Shown here: positions 45,216-58,600 of the stretch, one piece after another
Layout: each line of letters begins with the position of its first letter
How positions within the stretch are numbered: the stretch's first letter is position 1
Source of the DNA: Bugula neritina
Taxonomy: Eukaryota; Bryozoa; Gymnolaemata; Cheilostomatida; Bugulidae
Direction: 5' to 3'
Length of the DNA: 64,000 nucleotides
Assembly (NCBI GenBank): GCA_964035545.1
Contig: OZ037769.1
Location: 4,277,929-4,341,928 of the forward strand
Notes under the pieces: model-generated
Told to the model about the DNA's origin: nothing
Seen by the model: only the letters and a program-made list of their open reading frames with translations
The model's database searches: none
Translations under genes and position numbers: made by a program

Positions 45216-45902
45216 TGGTGTGGTGTATGTGTTTTGCTGTAATTCTGAGAATAAAAAAGTAGCATAGAAATGCAAAACTGTAAGTATTATATAGTCCTTA
45301 TTATTCACGTTTAGTTGAGAGCTTATAATGAAAACAAAGCTAATATCAACAAGATAAAAACGGTGACTTGCGTATTTGAAATCAGTAGTATGTTGACTTT
45401 GCAGTGATAAACACAATAACAATAAAGGTTAGTAATGAAGTATACTCGTATTTGACATGTTGACTGCTCAGCACGCATCAGGAAGTATGAGTTTGTTATT
45501 CTTATTATAAGAATGAAATGATTATAATCTCAAGTGGTAGCAGAAACTATATGTCATAACTGATTATGTATTATCTTAAATGTCGCAACTTAATCATGTT
45601 TCAATGACTTTGCTTTATTTTTGATTGGTTGATATTTATAGTTGGCAAAGAAAAGTCTAAGTAACAAGGAAAAGTATGTTGTCATACAGGGGCTAAAAAC
45701 ATGCTATCTTTTACATTGCTAAATGTCGGAAGCTGAGTGATATCTGATATGCCAGCTGTATATTCTCAAAGAATAAGGAAGTTTTACTTTATTATTGTTT
45801 TGCAAAGTCATGGAAATTAATCATTTTGTTTGACTAGCTACGCAGACTGATAATGGTTCCATGACAACAATAATGAATGCATTTCATGACTGCACAATCT
45901 CC

Positions 45903-45911
45903 ATATATAAA
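45903..45911 (+). promoter_or_regulatory. TATA box of gene C
   Basis: TATATAAAG about 95 bp before the ATG at 46001. Spacing is as in genes A, B and D, but the flanking GTATATAAGTG form is not kept. The 44250-46000 gap otherwise holds the GT array and a duplicated 3' flank. Confidence 0.6.
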
Positions 45912-46000
45912 GAGAAAATCTCAACATAAATTTCACAGTATTACTTTATTCCACTTGCAACATACACCTCAAAAAGAAAGATCATCTTAAAAATTCTAAA

Positions 46001-48276
46001 ATGAGTAAGTACTTATCATTTTTTCTTTCTAAATAAAGATATTTTAAACAAGCAAAGCGGGATGCTGTAACAGCAGCAATAATAGCATATATCACTATAC
46101 TATATATTATATTTATTTTCAGTGTCTGTGAAAGAGATCGTAGCATTTTGCGCTGTTGCCTTTTTTATTGGTAAGTTATATCGCTATGTGTTTTATATAT
46201 TTATAATATTTTTAAAAATACTAGATGCAGTGAATATAATATTAAACAATGCATCATGAAGTGTATTATATTAAAACATTTTCAGTGTTGATAAAATGAT
46301 AATATTGTTTGCTCATATATTATAGGGACAGTTGAAGCTGCAGGGGGAAATAGCACAACAGATGTCAGTAAGTATACATACAGTTGTGAAAACTTATCAC
46401 GATAATATTTTAGTTCTATTTATTTCCTCATAACATTATAACTATATGTGCATAATAACTATAAAAATTTTGACAAATATGATTGTATTAAATCAAAATG
46501 TACATATAATATTATAGCGCTTGAAAAATAATTTTCGGACAAAAAATATTTTTAATAACTTTAATGTATTTGTTGCAGGTTGTGAAGATAAACTTTTTGA
46601 CTCATTTTGCAAGTACAAACAACTAGTCTTGACACAGGAGAGGGAAAAATGCTTAGAGTGAGTATATAAAGCATAAGATAATAATGTCCCACTTTGTAAA
46701 ATAGCTTAATAATTTCATATCCTTCAATTCTATGTTTGAGTAAATTTTCGCAAAGCACTAAAACAGTTATAGCAATTACATGTTATGCTTATTCAATTCA
46801 GAGCCAGAGATGTCCTGAACGAAGCTGTCAGTAATTGTGTTGCGGAAGATCCTGTCAAAAGAATGGTACAATCTGTTCATTATGTAAGACTCTTTGCTCC
46901 AAATTGCCCAAACATTGAGCTTCCACAAGATGGTGAGAAACAATTGCTACATCTTTAATTCACATTGTGCTGCTGATTCATAAATTGCTTGAGTATATAA
47001 AGAAAGTGTTAATAAAAGAACAATATGTGATCTTATTTGCCACTTTTTAGGATGTGGTCAGCTTCCAACATGCCTTCAGAAGTTGTTTAACAGATCTGGA
47101 CAGAGAATCCTTTGGTAAGTCATTTGCTTATTTTTAACCTAATGCTAAATAATGCCACTTGATTGAGAATATAATTAATATTATAGTTGGATTTATACCA
47201 TCTTTGAAAAATATTTTAACAAATTGGACTAAGTAATTCTAACACATTCAAAAACTTATTTTCCTTATTGTAACACCAAACAGTAGTTTTGAAGCAGCTA
47301 TGAAATAACAAATTCTAAGCGCTATAACAGCAATACTTGTACTCTAGATTTTTAGTTAAAGATGTTATTGCAAAGTTATTTTTAGAGATATTTTTGATAA
47401 ATTCTACAGGCTTTTTCAAAAGTTTGTGGTTGACAGCCTGAATCGGTAGATTTTCCAGATGTAACATATATGTGTATATCTGTCATCTGATATATGCATG
47501 TCCCTCAAATCTTTATTGCATTTACAATAAAGATATTAAGTTCTCCACTAACAAAAAACTTTGATACGACGTTTTTTAAACATTGGAAATAAAATTTATT
47601 AAGTGTTTAAATGTGGACACCTCTTTGAACTCATACAACGTTTAGGAAAAGTTTATTTCCCAAAATATTTCACCAACGTTTCATAAACAAATTATAAGAA
47701 TTTTTTTTCCAACGTTCATAAAATGTCATATCAAAGATTTTTGTTAGTGGAGAACTTAATATATCTATATTGTAAATGCAATAATGATTTGAGTGAAATG
47801 CATATATCAGATGACAGATATAGATATATGCTATACATCTAGAATATATACAGATTTTGACTGTCAACCACAAATTATGTTTAGGCATTTTATTTATAAA
47901 CTTAGATTGTATATTATATTGAAAAAAAACTATATAATCAATTTAGTATATAATAAATGTTCAGGAAAACAAAGTTCAACAGAGTAAAATCTTTGGCCGT
48001 CCAAAACTTTTTTTCAAACCTATAACATAACATTCATCTGCAGTGGGTATGTATTATTATTGCTAAATTTAATTTATATTTATTTATTTTATATTTAGCT
48101 GCAATAAACAAGCAGCTGACAGATGTTTCGCCAGAGCTGAGAATGGATGTACATATGCTGCCGGGGTCAGGGACCTGTTTATCAACCAAGCTCTTCCTAC
48201 AATCTGCAACCGTAATCAATACTATAATTATAGGGAAACTGTTATACCATCCAGCTGTCCTGCTTCTCAATACTAA
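46001..48276 (+). CDS. Secreted cysteine-rich protein, gene C
   Basis: Seven exons: 46001-46004, 46123-46170, 46326-46367, 46579-46657, 46802-46932, 47051-47114 and 48099-48276. Lengths are 4, 48, 42, 79, 131, 64 and 178 nt, giving 181 residues. The signal peptide is MMSVKEIVAFCAVAFFIG. The mature part has 13 cysteines and is closest to gene A (VHYVRLFAPNCPNIELPQDG is identical in both). Intron 4 is also similar between A and C, so these copies are recent or homogenised. Intron 6 holds a long inverted repeat. All splice sites and frames are intact. No known domain is recognised. Confidence 0.87.
47423..47876. repeat. Long imperfect inverted repeat in intron 6 of gene C
   Basis: The left arm (about 47423-47610) and right arm (about 47683-47876) are reverse complements with scattered mismatches. 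Matching words include TTAAGTTCTCCACTAACAAA with its complement near 47740-47760, and TTGTGGTTGACAG with CTGTCAACCACAA at the outer ends. It could be a fold-back element or a local inverted duplication. Confidence 0.8.
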
Positions 48277-48758
48277 TTTGTGTATATATAAAGACTGTTT
48301 ACACTATCTCCTACAATCAATGCTCTATGAACTGACATTTTAAATATATTTTATACTAGACTATAACAGCATCTTATATTGAATGATTTTTTAATTTTAA
48401 TCTTTTTAAAACACATTTGTTCCTACCAAGTCTCATTAGTTTCAAGTATTTTCGCTATAGCTTACATACATAAATAAACCCAAATATAGTTTTATATATA
48501 CACAAACACTCCTTATGCAGTTGTTGATTCTATGATAACTATATGATTAAAGCAGTAATTTGGTGATGTTGCATATTTAATTTACTAAGCATGATGCTGC
48601 TATTTTTATAAATACACACAGTTTTCTGAACAAAACAAACTGTATCCACGAAAAGCCAGTTTGTATTTATAATACAATATATAATATAATTGTTTTATAA
48701 AAATCTTCTGTAATAACCTTTTCTATTATACATTATGCATACGTGTATAACTACATGA

Positions 48759-48858
<100 letters not shown>

Positions 48859-49837
48859 GTGTGTGTGTGTTTATATCTTTACTGATTTAGCAAAAACAAA
48901 TCATCAGTAAAAAATGGCATAAATAGCATAAAAATTCAAAGCTGTAAGCATGGCGTAAGCAGATTTGTTCACATTTGGTTGAAAACTTTTAACAAATCAA
49001 AGCTAATATACAAAAAAGATAAAAAATAGTGACTTGCATATTTAAAATCAGTAGAATGTTGGCTTTGCAGTGACAGATAAAAAAGCAACAATGGCTATAG
49101 TTAGGCAGAAAAAAGCCAATTTTTACCTAAGTTTGAAATCCCAGATAAAATTCTTTTCTCTTCCGATTATTCAAATATAGGGTCTAGGTAAATGTTTTCA
49201 GGTGGGTGTGGAACTTTTTACCCTTGAGCATTTTGAGAAATTCAAGATGGCCTCCTGGTGCCAGATGATTTATATAATTCAAGAATACCTAAATTTAAGG
49301 TTCCAATGCTTTGAAATATTTAGAAATTAATATAATAAAGGTGAATCTGCCTTCATCACGTGTATTGTTGAGTAATAGGTATATAATAGCCAACAGTAAC
49401 TAAGCAAAGCTTTAATCATGCAGTTTTTTCAACTTTAACCTAGCCTTGCCGTGTTTATAATCTCTGCATCAGTTTCTTCTAAACTCATGAAAATTCATTC
49501 TATGAGATAATTCTTTGTGCTGATTACAAATATGTCTATCAAAAAAAACTGGAGTTGGTTTTGCAATACTAAAATGCAATGTCATTGTCATATGAGCTAA
49601 ATAGCAATTTATATCAAATTGGCACGCTTATCCAAAAGTTTAGTTGAGCTGCCAATTTAAAATTTGTTTTTAGTTTTAAATGTTTACCCATGTTTTATAA
49701 CTAGGTAAAAGGGGGGGGGTCATTTCTTAAAATAATTTAATTGCTTTATTATTAACACCTCATTTATCTAAAAACACAATGAATTTAAACTCTCTGTTTT
49801 CTAATTTTAAATAATAATAAGTCTTAGTTGATATAAA

Positions 49838-50010
49838 GGAGCAGCCGTGGTCTAGGGGTTAGAGTGTTTACCTAGTAAACACAAGGCTCTGGGTTAGAGC
49901 CCAGAAAAAGGCCATTGGTGATGTTAGGAAGAGCATCCGGTCATAATTTCTCCTGTGCCTCATATTAGAGGTTTCTCACAGGGATAGTGACTATAAACTT
50001 GCGCGAGTTT
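49838..50010 (+). mobile_element. tRNA-Thr-derived SINE, copy 5
   Basis: The head GCAGCCGTGGTCTAGGGG and B box GGGTTAGAGCCC are followed by the shared body (CCATTGGTGATGTTAGGAAG) and tail GTGACTATAAACTT. A short part of the body is deleted around CTCATATTAGAGG. Confidence 0.87.
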
Positions 50011-50790
50011 TTTAGTTTATATAAGATATATAAGTTTTCAATTTAATAGTATCTTATTTTACATAGTATATTATGGCATCACCTATAGAAAAAAAAAGCA
50101 ATTATGAAATACTTTAGCTCATGAAACTTGAACAAATAAAAGCCAAAGAATGAAAGTGCAGCTTTGAGAAGGCACATGGCATAATAGTCAGCCAAGTTGG
50201 AACAGTGAATTTTATACTAGCTGCCAACTAGATACACTAACTTAGATATATACTAGCTTAGATATACTAGCTTAGATATACTCTCTTAGATATACTATAT
50301 AGCTAGTATACTAGCTTATACTAGAAGCCTAAATGTACTAAAATTTTGTTAAATTAATATCTTAATGCACAAACTGTGGGAAACACTTTTCATCTACAAA
50401 TTGTAGAAAAATACTTCAGAAATGTTATGATTAAAGCCGTATAGGCAATATATGTAGTTTCATTTTGTGAATTCAAAACAACCAAACACAACTATAAACT
50501 TTTACTTCCTATAGGGTTCTTGGTAAGAGACTCAACACTAAAAAATGTTTTTACCGATGGCCTCTTTGGCCCAGGCTTCACAGGGCTAATCTAATTATCA
50601 AAAATGCCTTTTTGTGATGCTTTTCAAATTGATTATTCCAAAAGACTAAACTATTACTTTTCTGTAGAGCATAGCCATCAAAAGGTTTAGTGCACAGCGC
50701 ATTAAATTATTCACGTTTGATGTGAGTAAATATATTTAAAACTGCAGACATATCAATCTACATTTCAGGACATTGACCGTGATTAGTGTC

Positions 50791-50880
50791 ATAACAATAC
50801 TTGTAATCATCAGGAACTCCTGTTTTTTATTGCCTCATACAGCCCAGAGCTATATTTAATATAAGATCACAGCAAATTTA
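50791..50880 (+). pseudogene. Orphan promoter fragment of the A/B family
   Basis: ATAACAATAC, AATCATCAGGAACTCCTG, TTTTTTATTGC and TTTAATATAAGATCA closely follow the upstream sequence of gene A (minus strand of about 40268-40352). The homology stops at a (TA)n tract and no gene exons follow. I read it as the remnant of a lost fourth family member. Confidence 0.6.
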
Positions 50881-50891
50881 TTACGAAACTC

Positions 50892-50910
50892 TTATATATA
50901 TATATATATA

Positions 50911-50981
<71 letters not shown>
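50892..50981. repeat. (TA)n microsatellite
   Basis: A TA run with one TGTACA interruption, directly next to the hammerhead ribozyme. Confidence 0.95.
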
Positions 50982-50984
<3 letters not shown>

Positions 50985-50986
50985 AA

Positions 50987-51033
50987 TCTGTGGACAGCAG
51001 CTGTTTCGGGATTTGTCCCCTCATCAGCACAGA
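50987..51033 (-). ncRNA. Hammerhead ribozyme (short stem III type)
   Basis: On the minus strand the order is: stem I strand TCTGTG, core CTGATGA, stem II GGGG-ACAAA-TCCC, core GAA, stem III ACAG with loop CTG and strand CTGT, cleavage base C, stem I return strand CACAGA. All invariant core bases are present. Stem I has six perfect pairs and stem III four. Self-cleavage is predicted between 50993 and 50992. This compact form with a 4-bp stem III is the one known from Penelope-like elements and retrozymes. It is flanked on its 3' side by (TA)n. Confidence 0.85.
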
Positions 51034-51262
51034 ACAGAGTACCATGGCCCACACCTTTGCAATAGTAAAACTTATAGTTTTACTGAAGCATATTCAAAAG
51101 GTGTGTAAACCCAAGCCAGAGTGCTCAAGTGACTCTAGGGGTCACCTAGGAGTCACGAGCAGTGCTAAATGCTAGCAGCTTGAGTTTGTGACCATGGTGA
51201 GAGTGCTCAATCATTTAATGTCATTGCTGAGCATTAAATGAGAGCGTAATATCTAGTAGCTA
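50987..51262 (-). mobile_element. Probable terminal fragment of a Penelope-like element or retrozyme
   Basis: The non-repetitive block bounded by (TA)n at 50892-50981 and a shorter (TA)n at 51263-51282 includes the ribozyme. No GIY-YIG or reverse transcriptase coding sequence is seen. Assignment rests on the ribozyme type only. Confidence 0.45.
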
Positions 51263-51282
51263 GTATATATATATATATATAT

Positions 51283-52640
51283 AAGTGACTCCCGAAGCTG
51301 AAAATCTTCACAAAGGTGATTGCTTTCATAAAAGTAATTACCTGGTGCTCCCATACAGCTATTTTTATAGGTCAAGACAACAGATTCGCATCATAAGTAT
51401 TCAACAAGTTAAGGGCTAAATATTGTAAATTGAGCAAATGCATAAATTTGAATGAGTAGCTGCAACGAAGATTGATTTCTTGCTACAGCTTCATGAGAGA
51501 ACTGCTGAATGTTCTTGTTGGACGGAAACATTACTTGCTTATTCATTTTGATTGCTAGCTCTGAAAATTAATATTTGAAACTATAAGGTTGGAAAATTGT
51601 TATTATTGTTCATCATTTTCATCATTGCTATCTTCGTTGGTTTTAATTTACAACTATAATGCAATAGTTTTTGTTTGTAATTATTATTTTTAGTTAATAA
51701 TTATTGATGTTTTTCCTATCATCATTTATTTGTTTATTTGTTGCCTATACTAGTAGAGAAGTAAAGTGTATAACCAGTCTCATTCTTTTACCAGTTTGTG
51801 GAGCTAAATTGTGTTTAATATAGAATATACTGCTATATGTAACTATTTCGTAGTGTTACATACATAATACTAATACAGCTATTCAAACCAAAGCATCTCT
51901 ATAGCCTTGTGTAATCAACAAGCCAATAGTTTTGATGCAAAGAAGTTCAGTTTTAATTGTTTCAAACACAAAAATGTCAAAAGAGTTGTTTTAAAAATGT
52001 AATAAGCATTGCTTTGTGCGAGAATCAAAAATTTAAATTGTTTCAATATGTTAAGATTTACCGGGTCAGTCTGAATAAATGTAGCCTAAAACATAAAACC
52101 GAAAGTTGTGAACTATTTTTTCTTTTTGTTTTGTCAAACAAAATCTGGAAGCATCTTGAGAGTTTATCACGTCCTACAAATAATAAACAAATATCAGTGT
52201 CCCAATCTAAGTTAATGTTCTATGTATAAAATAGTTTCAAACTTGCAAGGTAACAGCTTACAGCTCAAGTATATACGTGTTTTAATATTTTGGTGAAACT
52301 CAATGCTTTTGCAGTTTGAAAAATAACTCATCTATACTGAATTTGTTGGGGCACCCTTTTAACAAAATTTTTATTAGCAAAATGACCACTGATGAGTGAT
52401 AGCTACCTGCAAAATTTTTGGGCTCTAAATAAAATAAACTAAGACACACCTTGTAAAGATGATTAGCTATATAAATTATTGCATTTGGAGAAAAAAGTGC
52501 AGGTACTAGTGGCAAAAATGAGTTTTACAAAGTGCATGGTGAAATATTATATTGACACAGGAAAAAGCAGTATTATCATAATAATGAATGTGTATAATTA
52601 AAAAAATGATAAGGTTTTTGTATGAATGTGTTTACAAACC
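51283..52640. other. Intergenic sequence left of gene D
   Basis: AT-rich and without recognisable genes or repeats. The left side of gene D's 3' UTR falls here. The 48.3-50.8 kb stretch contains flank duplicated from the gene B 3' side (48277-49090) and the SINE at 49838. Confidence 0.4.
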
Positions 52641-55600
52641 TTAGATATCACGAAGTTTTCCTCTCAAAATCATTTGAAATAATTTCATCAAAATAGATTC
52701 AGAATCTGTAAAAAAAACAAGAAATTATGTTAACAAAATTTTGAAAGGTTTCTAAATATGTTAATAGTTATATATTGCATGCATTTGAACATTATAGTTA
52801 TACTTTTTGCATACGTGTTTTCCAATTATTTGAATGTAATAACATTAGATAAAAATTAGCAAAAGTTTTTTTATTATATGTAATATTTCAGATTGATAGC
52901 AAGTAGCAAATATGCATGATAAAATTTGTCAGTAACCGCACACAAAAAATGTTTTGACTAAACATCAAAAATGGCTGCATGTAAATTCAATACCAAAAAC
53001 AAATGTACATATTGATATGTGAGTAGAATATATTTACCTTGTATTCCACGGTCATATTCTTCTTCAGATTCTTCAGATTCTTCACCTCTTCCTGTATTGA
53101 AATAATTAAATTATTAAAGGTAAAACTTACAAATTAAGTACTCAGTGTACATGCAATAATAGTTATATTTTTATGTTTTTGATTCAGTGACTTTTAAAAA
53201 AAATTTTGTATTCCATCTCAACTTTATATGATGATTTTGTTTAAAAACTTTTTTTGAAGCCACAATTAGAGTAAAAAACTTATGTTACCTTAAAAAAATC
53301 TCTGCACTGTGTAAATATACAATTTTGAGAAACTAGCTATTGATATGTAATTTCAATGTAACTACTATATGTATTACGTATAGCAACAATTTCTTTCAGG
53401 ACCTATATATACCTCTTCCTGCATTCAAACAAAAATAATCTTTTATCAGAAACTACAGAGGAGCTATTCAAATAATTCATACATTTTATTACTTTCAATA
53501 AACCTTTTGTTTTAACAAACCTATGAATATGATGTATAGGCTGTAAGCTAATTTCAGCAATATATACATAATATAATAATATAACATATTTACCAGGATA
53601 TCTACGCCTATTTCTTCTAGGTCCTTCGCCTCGTCCTACATTAACAAACAATAATAATAAACTACCAAAGTCTGGCAAATATTAGGTACCCAAATGTTTA
53701 ATTCATAAATATAATATATTTTGAAAATATAATATAATATATATAAATATAATAATTATAGCTATATGTATTATTGTACATAAATTAACAATTATTTAAC
53801 AAATATACCTAAATGATTTTTCAACAAGCAAAAGCATTATAGAGATTTTGAGAATGACAAATTTATGTATAGTATAGAACCGTATTTAAATATCTTTGTA
53901 AATAAAAAATTCAATAAAATCCCACATTGAAATGTATAAAGTATACCGCATATATACTTACCATGCATTCTGCGGTCAAAATATCCCTCATTTTCTTCAC
54001 TTCTTCCTACATTTAGTCAGAAATAATATATTAGGCTTTCAAAATAGATAATATTATAGATAATTAACTAATTTACATGGTAATAAATTTGCTATTGTAT
54101 ATTATTAATTCAATAAATATTTAAGGAAAAACCTAAATTTATATTAAATATATTGATTTCTGCCATGTAAATATTAATGTTTTTGTGCATAATATCCATC
54201 AAGATGTTAGTGTTTATTTTTTATAAATACCTCTTAATTTTGGTTTTCAACAGCAATTAAATTTTACCAATTTACAAACTTACGAATTATTTTATAAAGC
54301 AGTTTATACAACTGCATATAACTATATTACATTGTAATATTATTAGGATCAATTATGTAAAAAATTTTCAAAATATTATCATTATGTAACAAATTACACT
54401 GCTTTCTGTATAAACAATGAACAAGAAATTTTAGGTCAACATTTTTTTCTTGTCACTTTTAGGTACTAAAGGTAAAAGTATATATACTCAGTGTAAATAT
54501 TGATAATTAGGTAAACACATATAAATTACCTAATAGTATTTGACGAATACTTGTTGCTGGGCTTTCATCTCTCTCTGCAATAATAAACAATAATATAGTT
54601 ACCATAAATGTTTAGTTAAGTGCTGACAAAATTTGCACATAGATGATGTAAAAACAGATCAGTATGTTTTCAATTTTATGTTAATTTGAATTAAATTCTG
54701 CCTTACTCACGCAAGAAATTAAGGCTTCTATATTAGTAATGAATTTATACTCAATTAATAAAATCTGTGTAAATATGTAAGTATAGAAAGGCTAACACAC
54801 ATTGAAATATAAATATACAATATCCTTATCTTGCATTCGGTGGCCTTCATTTTCATCACTTCTTTCACCTCTTCCTACATTTTAGCAATAAGAATATTAT
54901 ACGAAAAACAAAAACATAATTACTCAAGAATCCGTGAATACTGCTGATTGTTTAAGAGTTTTATTTTAAAAAACTTGAAATAAATAAAAGCTAATTCCAC
55001 CTCAAAATTAAATTTATTAACTCTAGCAACAATTTACTATATAGTTAGTATTTCTGTACAGCGTACTTACCAGAATATCTGCGTCTATTGCCTCTATGCT
55101 CTTCACCTCTACCTATATAATACATGTTTTAAAATTTCGGAATGAAAAACTACCAAATCAAGAAAAAATATATAAAATATATAAGCAGATCTCAAAATAA
55201 TGTGTAAATATAAAATACCAAGAAATGAATTTATTGAAATGTAGTTATTATATAATACTCACCTCGCATTTCACGGTCATATTCTTCTTCAGATTCTTCT
55301 CTTCTTCCTACATTTGAACAACAATGATAATTATCCAAATTTGATAATTCAAGTTATCAAATAATTTATATGTTAATAAATATGCTACTGTATATTAACA
55401 ATTTGATAAAATATGTAATACATCATAGAGTGTTTCTATTTCATATAACTGAATATATTTGATTGAGCATTGAAAAAAGTACATATTATTTGCTGTTTCT
55501 ATACAACATATGCCTACCAAAATACGGGAGTCTATCTTCTCCAGACTCTTCCCCTCTTCCTGTGTTTCAACAGCAAGCAGGTTTTACCAGTACTTACAAA

Positions 55601-58600
55601 TTAGGTATAAAATGTTTCACTCATTTAAATTTTTATGATAGTATAACATGGACTCAGAATAAAAATCAGTTACCCAAGTAATTTATACATCTTATTACTT
55701 CAATAGAAATTTTATTTTAGCATAGAACTATTATGGATATATATTATGAGCTAATTTCAACAATATTTATAATATAATAATATAACATATTTACCAGGAT
55801 ATCTATGTCTAGTTTCTCTAAGGCCTTCACCTCTTCCTGTAACATTCAAGCAATAATCATACATTGCAAAATTTGGCAAATTATGTACCCAAATACTTAG
55901 TTAATAAAATAATATATATAACATAGCTATGTATTATTGTACATAATTATATTAACAATTATTTAATGAATATAACTAAATAATTTTTCAACAAACAAAA
56001 AGCATTAAAGAGATTTTGAGAATGATAAATTTATATATAGTATATAGAACCGTATTTAAATATTTGTGTAAATATATAGCTGTTGTATTGTATGTTGACT
56101 GTTATTTTATAATTGAAATAATTAAATTATTTTGTAACAAACATAACATATTATAGATGCTTTAAGATAATATTATCATTTTGATATTATATAATACTGT
56201 TTGCTATTTATAGTAATAGATTTTTCTTGTATACTAGTAAATCTCAACACTTGGTGCAAGTACATGATTCTAACAAATGCACACATTAATACATCAACAA
56301 ATACATAATTACCAATAATTATTCGGTGAATATTCCTCTCAGGTTCACCTTCATCTTCTCTTCCTGCATTCAAACAATATGTTTTTTACAACCAAATCCA
56401 AGCTCTGCTCTTATAAAATAATTATTTCGAGAAATTTACATATTGAAATGTACATATACAATATATACCTACATTTGTTGATATATTATAAGTACAATTC
56501 ACTTACCTCGCATGCGGCGGTCAACAATTTCTTCACTCTCTTCACCTCTTCCTAAATTTAAACAATATTAATATCATTTTCAACAAAATCGACAAACTAT
56601 GTATTCAAATAGTGCTTACATTAAAAATTGAAAAATTTTATTTCATCAACTCAATAGTTCTTGCAAAAACTTAAGATTTTGGAATGAGAAACTACCAAAT
56701 CAAAAAAATATATATAAAATATATCATCAGATCTCAAAATGGTGTGTAACTATAAAATACTAAGAAATGTATCTATTGAAATATAGTTATTATATAATAC
56801 TTACCTTGCATTTCATGGTCATATTCTTTCTCAGATTCTTCTCTTCTTCCTATATTTGAACAACAATGATAATTATCCAAATTTGATAATTCAAGTAATC
56901 AAATAATTTGTATATATTATGTTAATAAATACGCTACTGTATATTATCAATTCAATAAAATATTTAATACATTATAGAATGTTTCTATTTCATATAATTA
57001 AATATATTTGATTGAGCATTGAAAAAAGGACATATTACTGCTGTTTCTATACAACATAGTTACGGGGATAAGGGCGTCTATCTTCTTTAGATTCTTTCCC
57101 TCTTCCTGGGTTTCAACAGCAAGCAAATTTTATCAGTACTTACAACTTAAGGTATAAAATATTTTACACATTTATAGTTTCATGGTAGTATAATATTAAT
57201 TTAAAATAAAAAAATAGTTACCCAAGTAATTTTTACATCTTATTACTTCAAAAACAATTTCATTTTACTTAAACTATTATGGGTATATATTATGAGCTAA
57301 TTTCAACAATATTTATAATATAATAATATAGCATATTTACCAGGATATCTATGTCTAGTTTCTCTAAGGCCTTCACCTCTTCCTGTAACATTCAAGCAAT
57401 AATAATAAATCACAAAAGCTGGCAATTTATGTACCTAAATATTTATTTCATAAATATGCGGTTGTAACATTGTGTAGCATAATTTAACAATTTTTTTATT
57501 GATATGACTAAATGCTTTTGTAATAAACATAACATATTATAAATACTTTAAGATAATATTATCATTTTGATATTATATAACACTGCTTGTTATTTATAGT
57601 AATACATTTTTCTTGTATATTATTAAATCTCAACACTTGGTGCAAGTACATGATTCTAACAAATGCAACCATTAATACGTCAACAAATACATAATTACCA
57701 ATAATAATTCGGTGAATATTCCTCTCAGGTTCACCTTCATCTTCTCTTTCTGCATTCAAACAATATTTAAATGTTTAAAAAAATAACACATTGATTGCTC
57801 ACACACTCAATTCGTTAATAACTGCATTGTTTTATTTCAACAATTCATCAGCTTTTCAAAACACTTATATCTTGTCTACACTACTGAGCAAATGAATAAT
57901 TCACAATTCAAGACCATTTTTAACAATAAGTCAAGACGTTTAGAGTGGCAAATTGCTCTTGTGTATAGGCAAGTCTCTACACTCTGTGTAAATATATGAA
58001 TCTGAGAAATGCTGATATTATTATGCATGTAAGTATTTTAGTATATGATATTTACCTCGCATTATGGGCTCATTATTTGCTTCAGAGTCGTCACCTCTTT
58101 CTACATTTAAACAAAAGCAACGTCTTATCAAAATTGACAAGGTAGTCAACCAAATATTTATACAATAATGAATACATAGTACTGAATACTACAAAAAAAA
58201 TGAAGTAAAGTGTTATATATAGTGTGCTTTTTAAATAATGTCATAATAAGTTTATATCAAAAATCTTTGTTGCCATGCTTTAAAAAACACAATAAACTAA
58301 AGCTTGTATATTAAAAGATGCATAATATGTTGTATAGAGCTTAGCCTAAATACTGTTTATGTATAAACAGTCTAGTGACTGCTTATAAGTGATGATGGGT
58401 AGCCAATATAAATGATACAACCTGTCAGTGACTACATATACCAACAGATTATGAACTGAATACCAAAACTATCTGTGAATTTAATACCACAAAACAAACT
58501 CACACACCAATATGTAAGTGGAAAATACTTACCTCTCATGCGGCGGCCATAATTTTCTTCATTTCTTTCACCTCTTCCTAAATTTGACCAAAAATATCAA

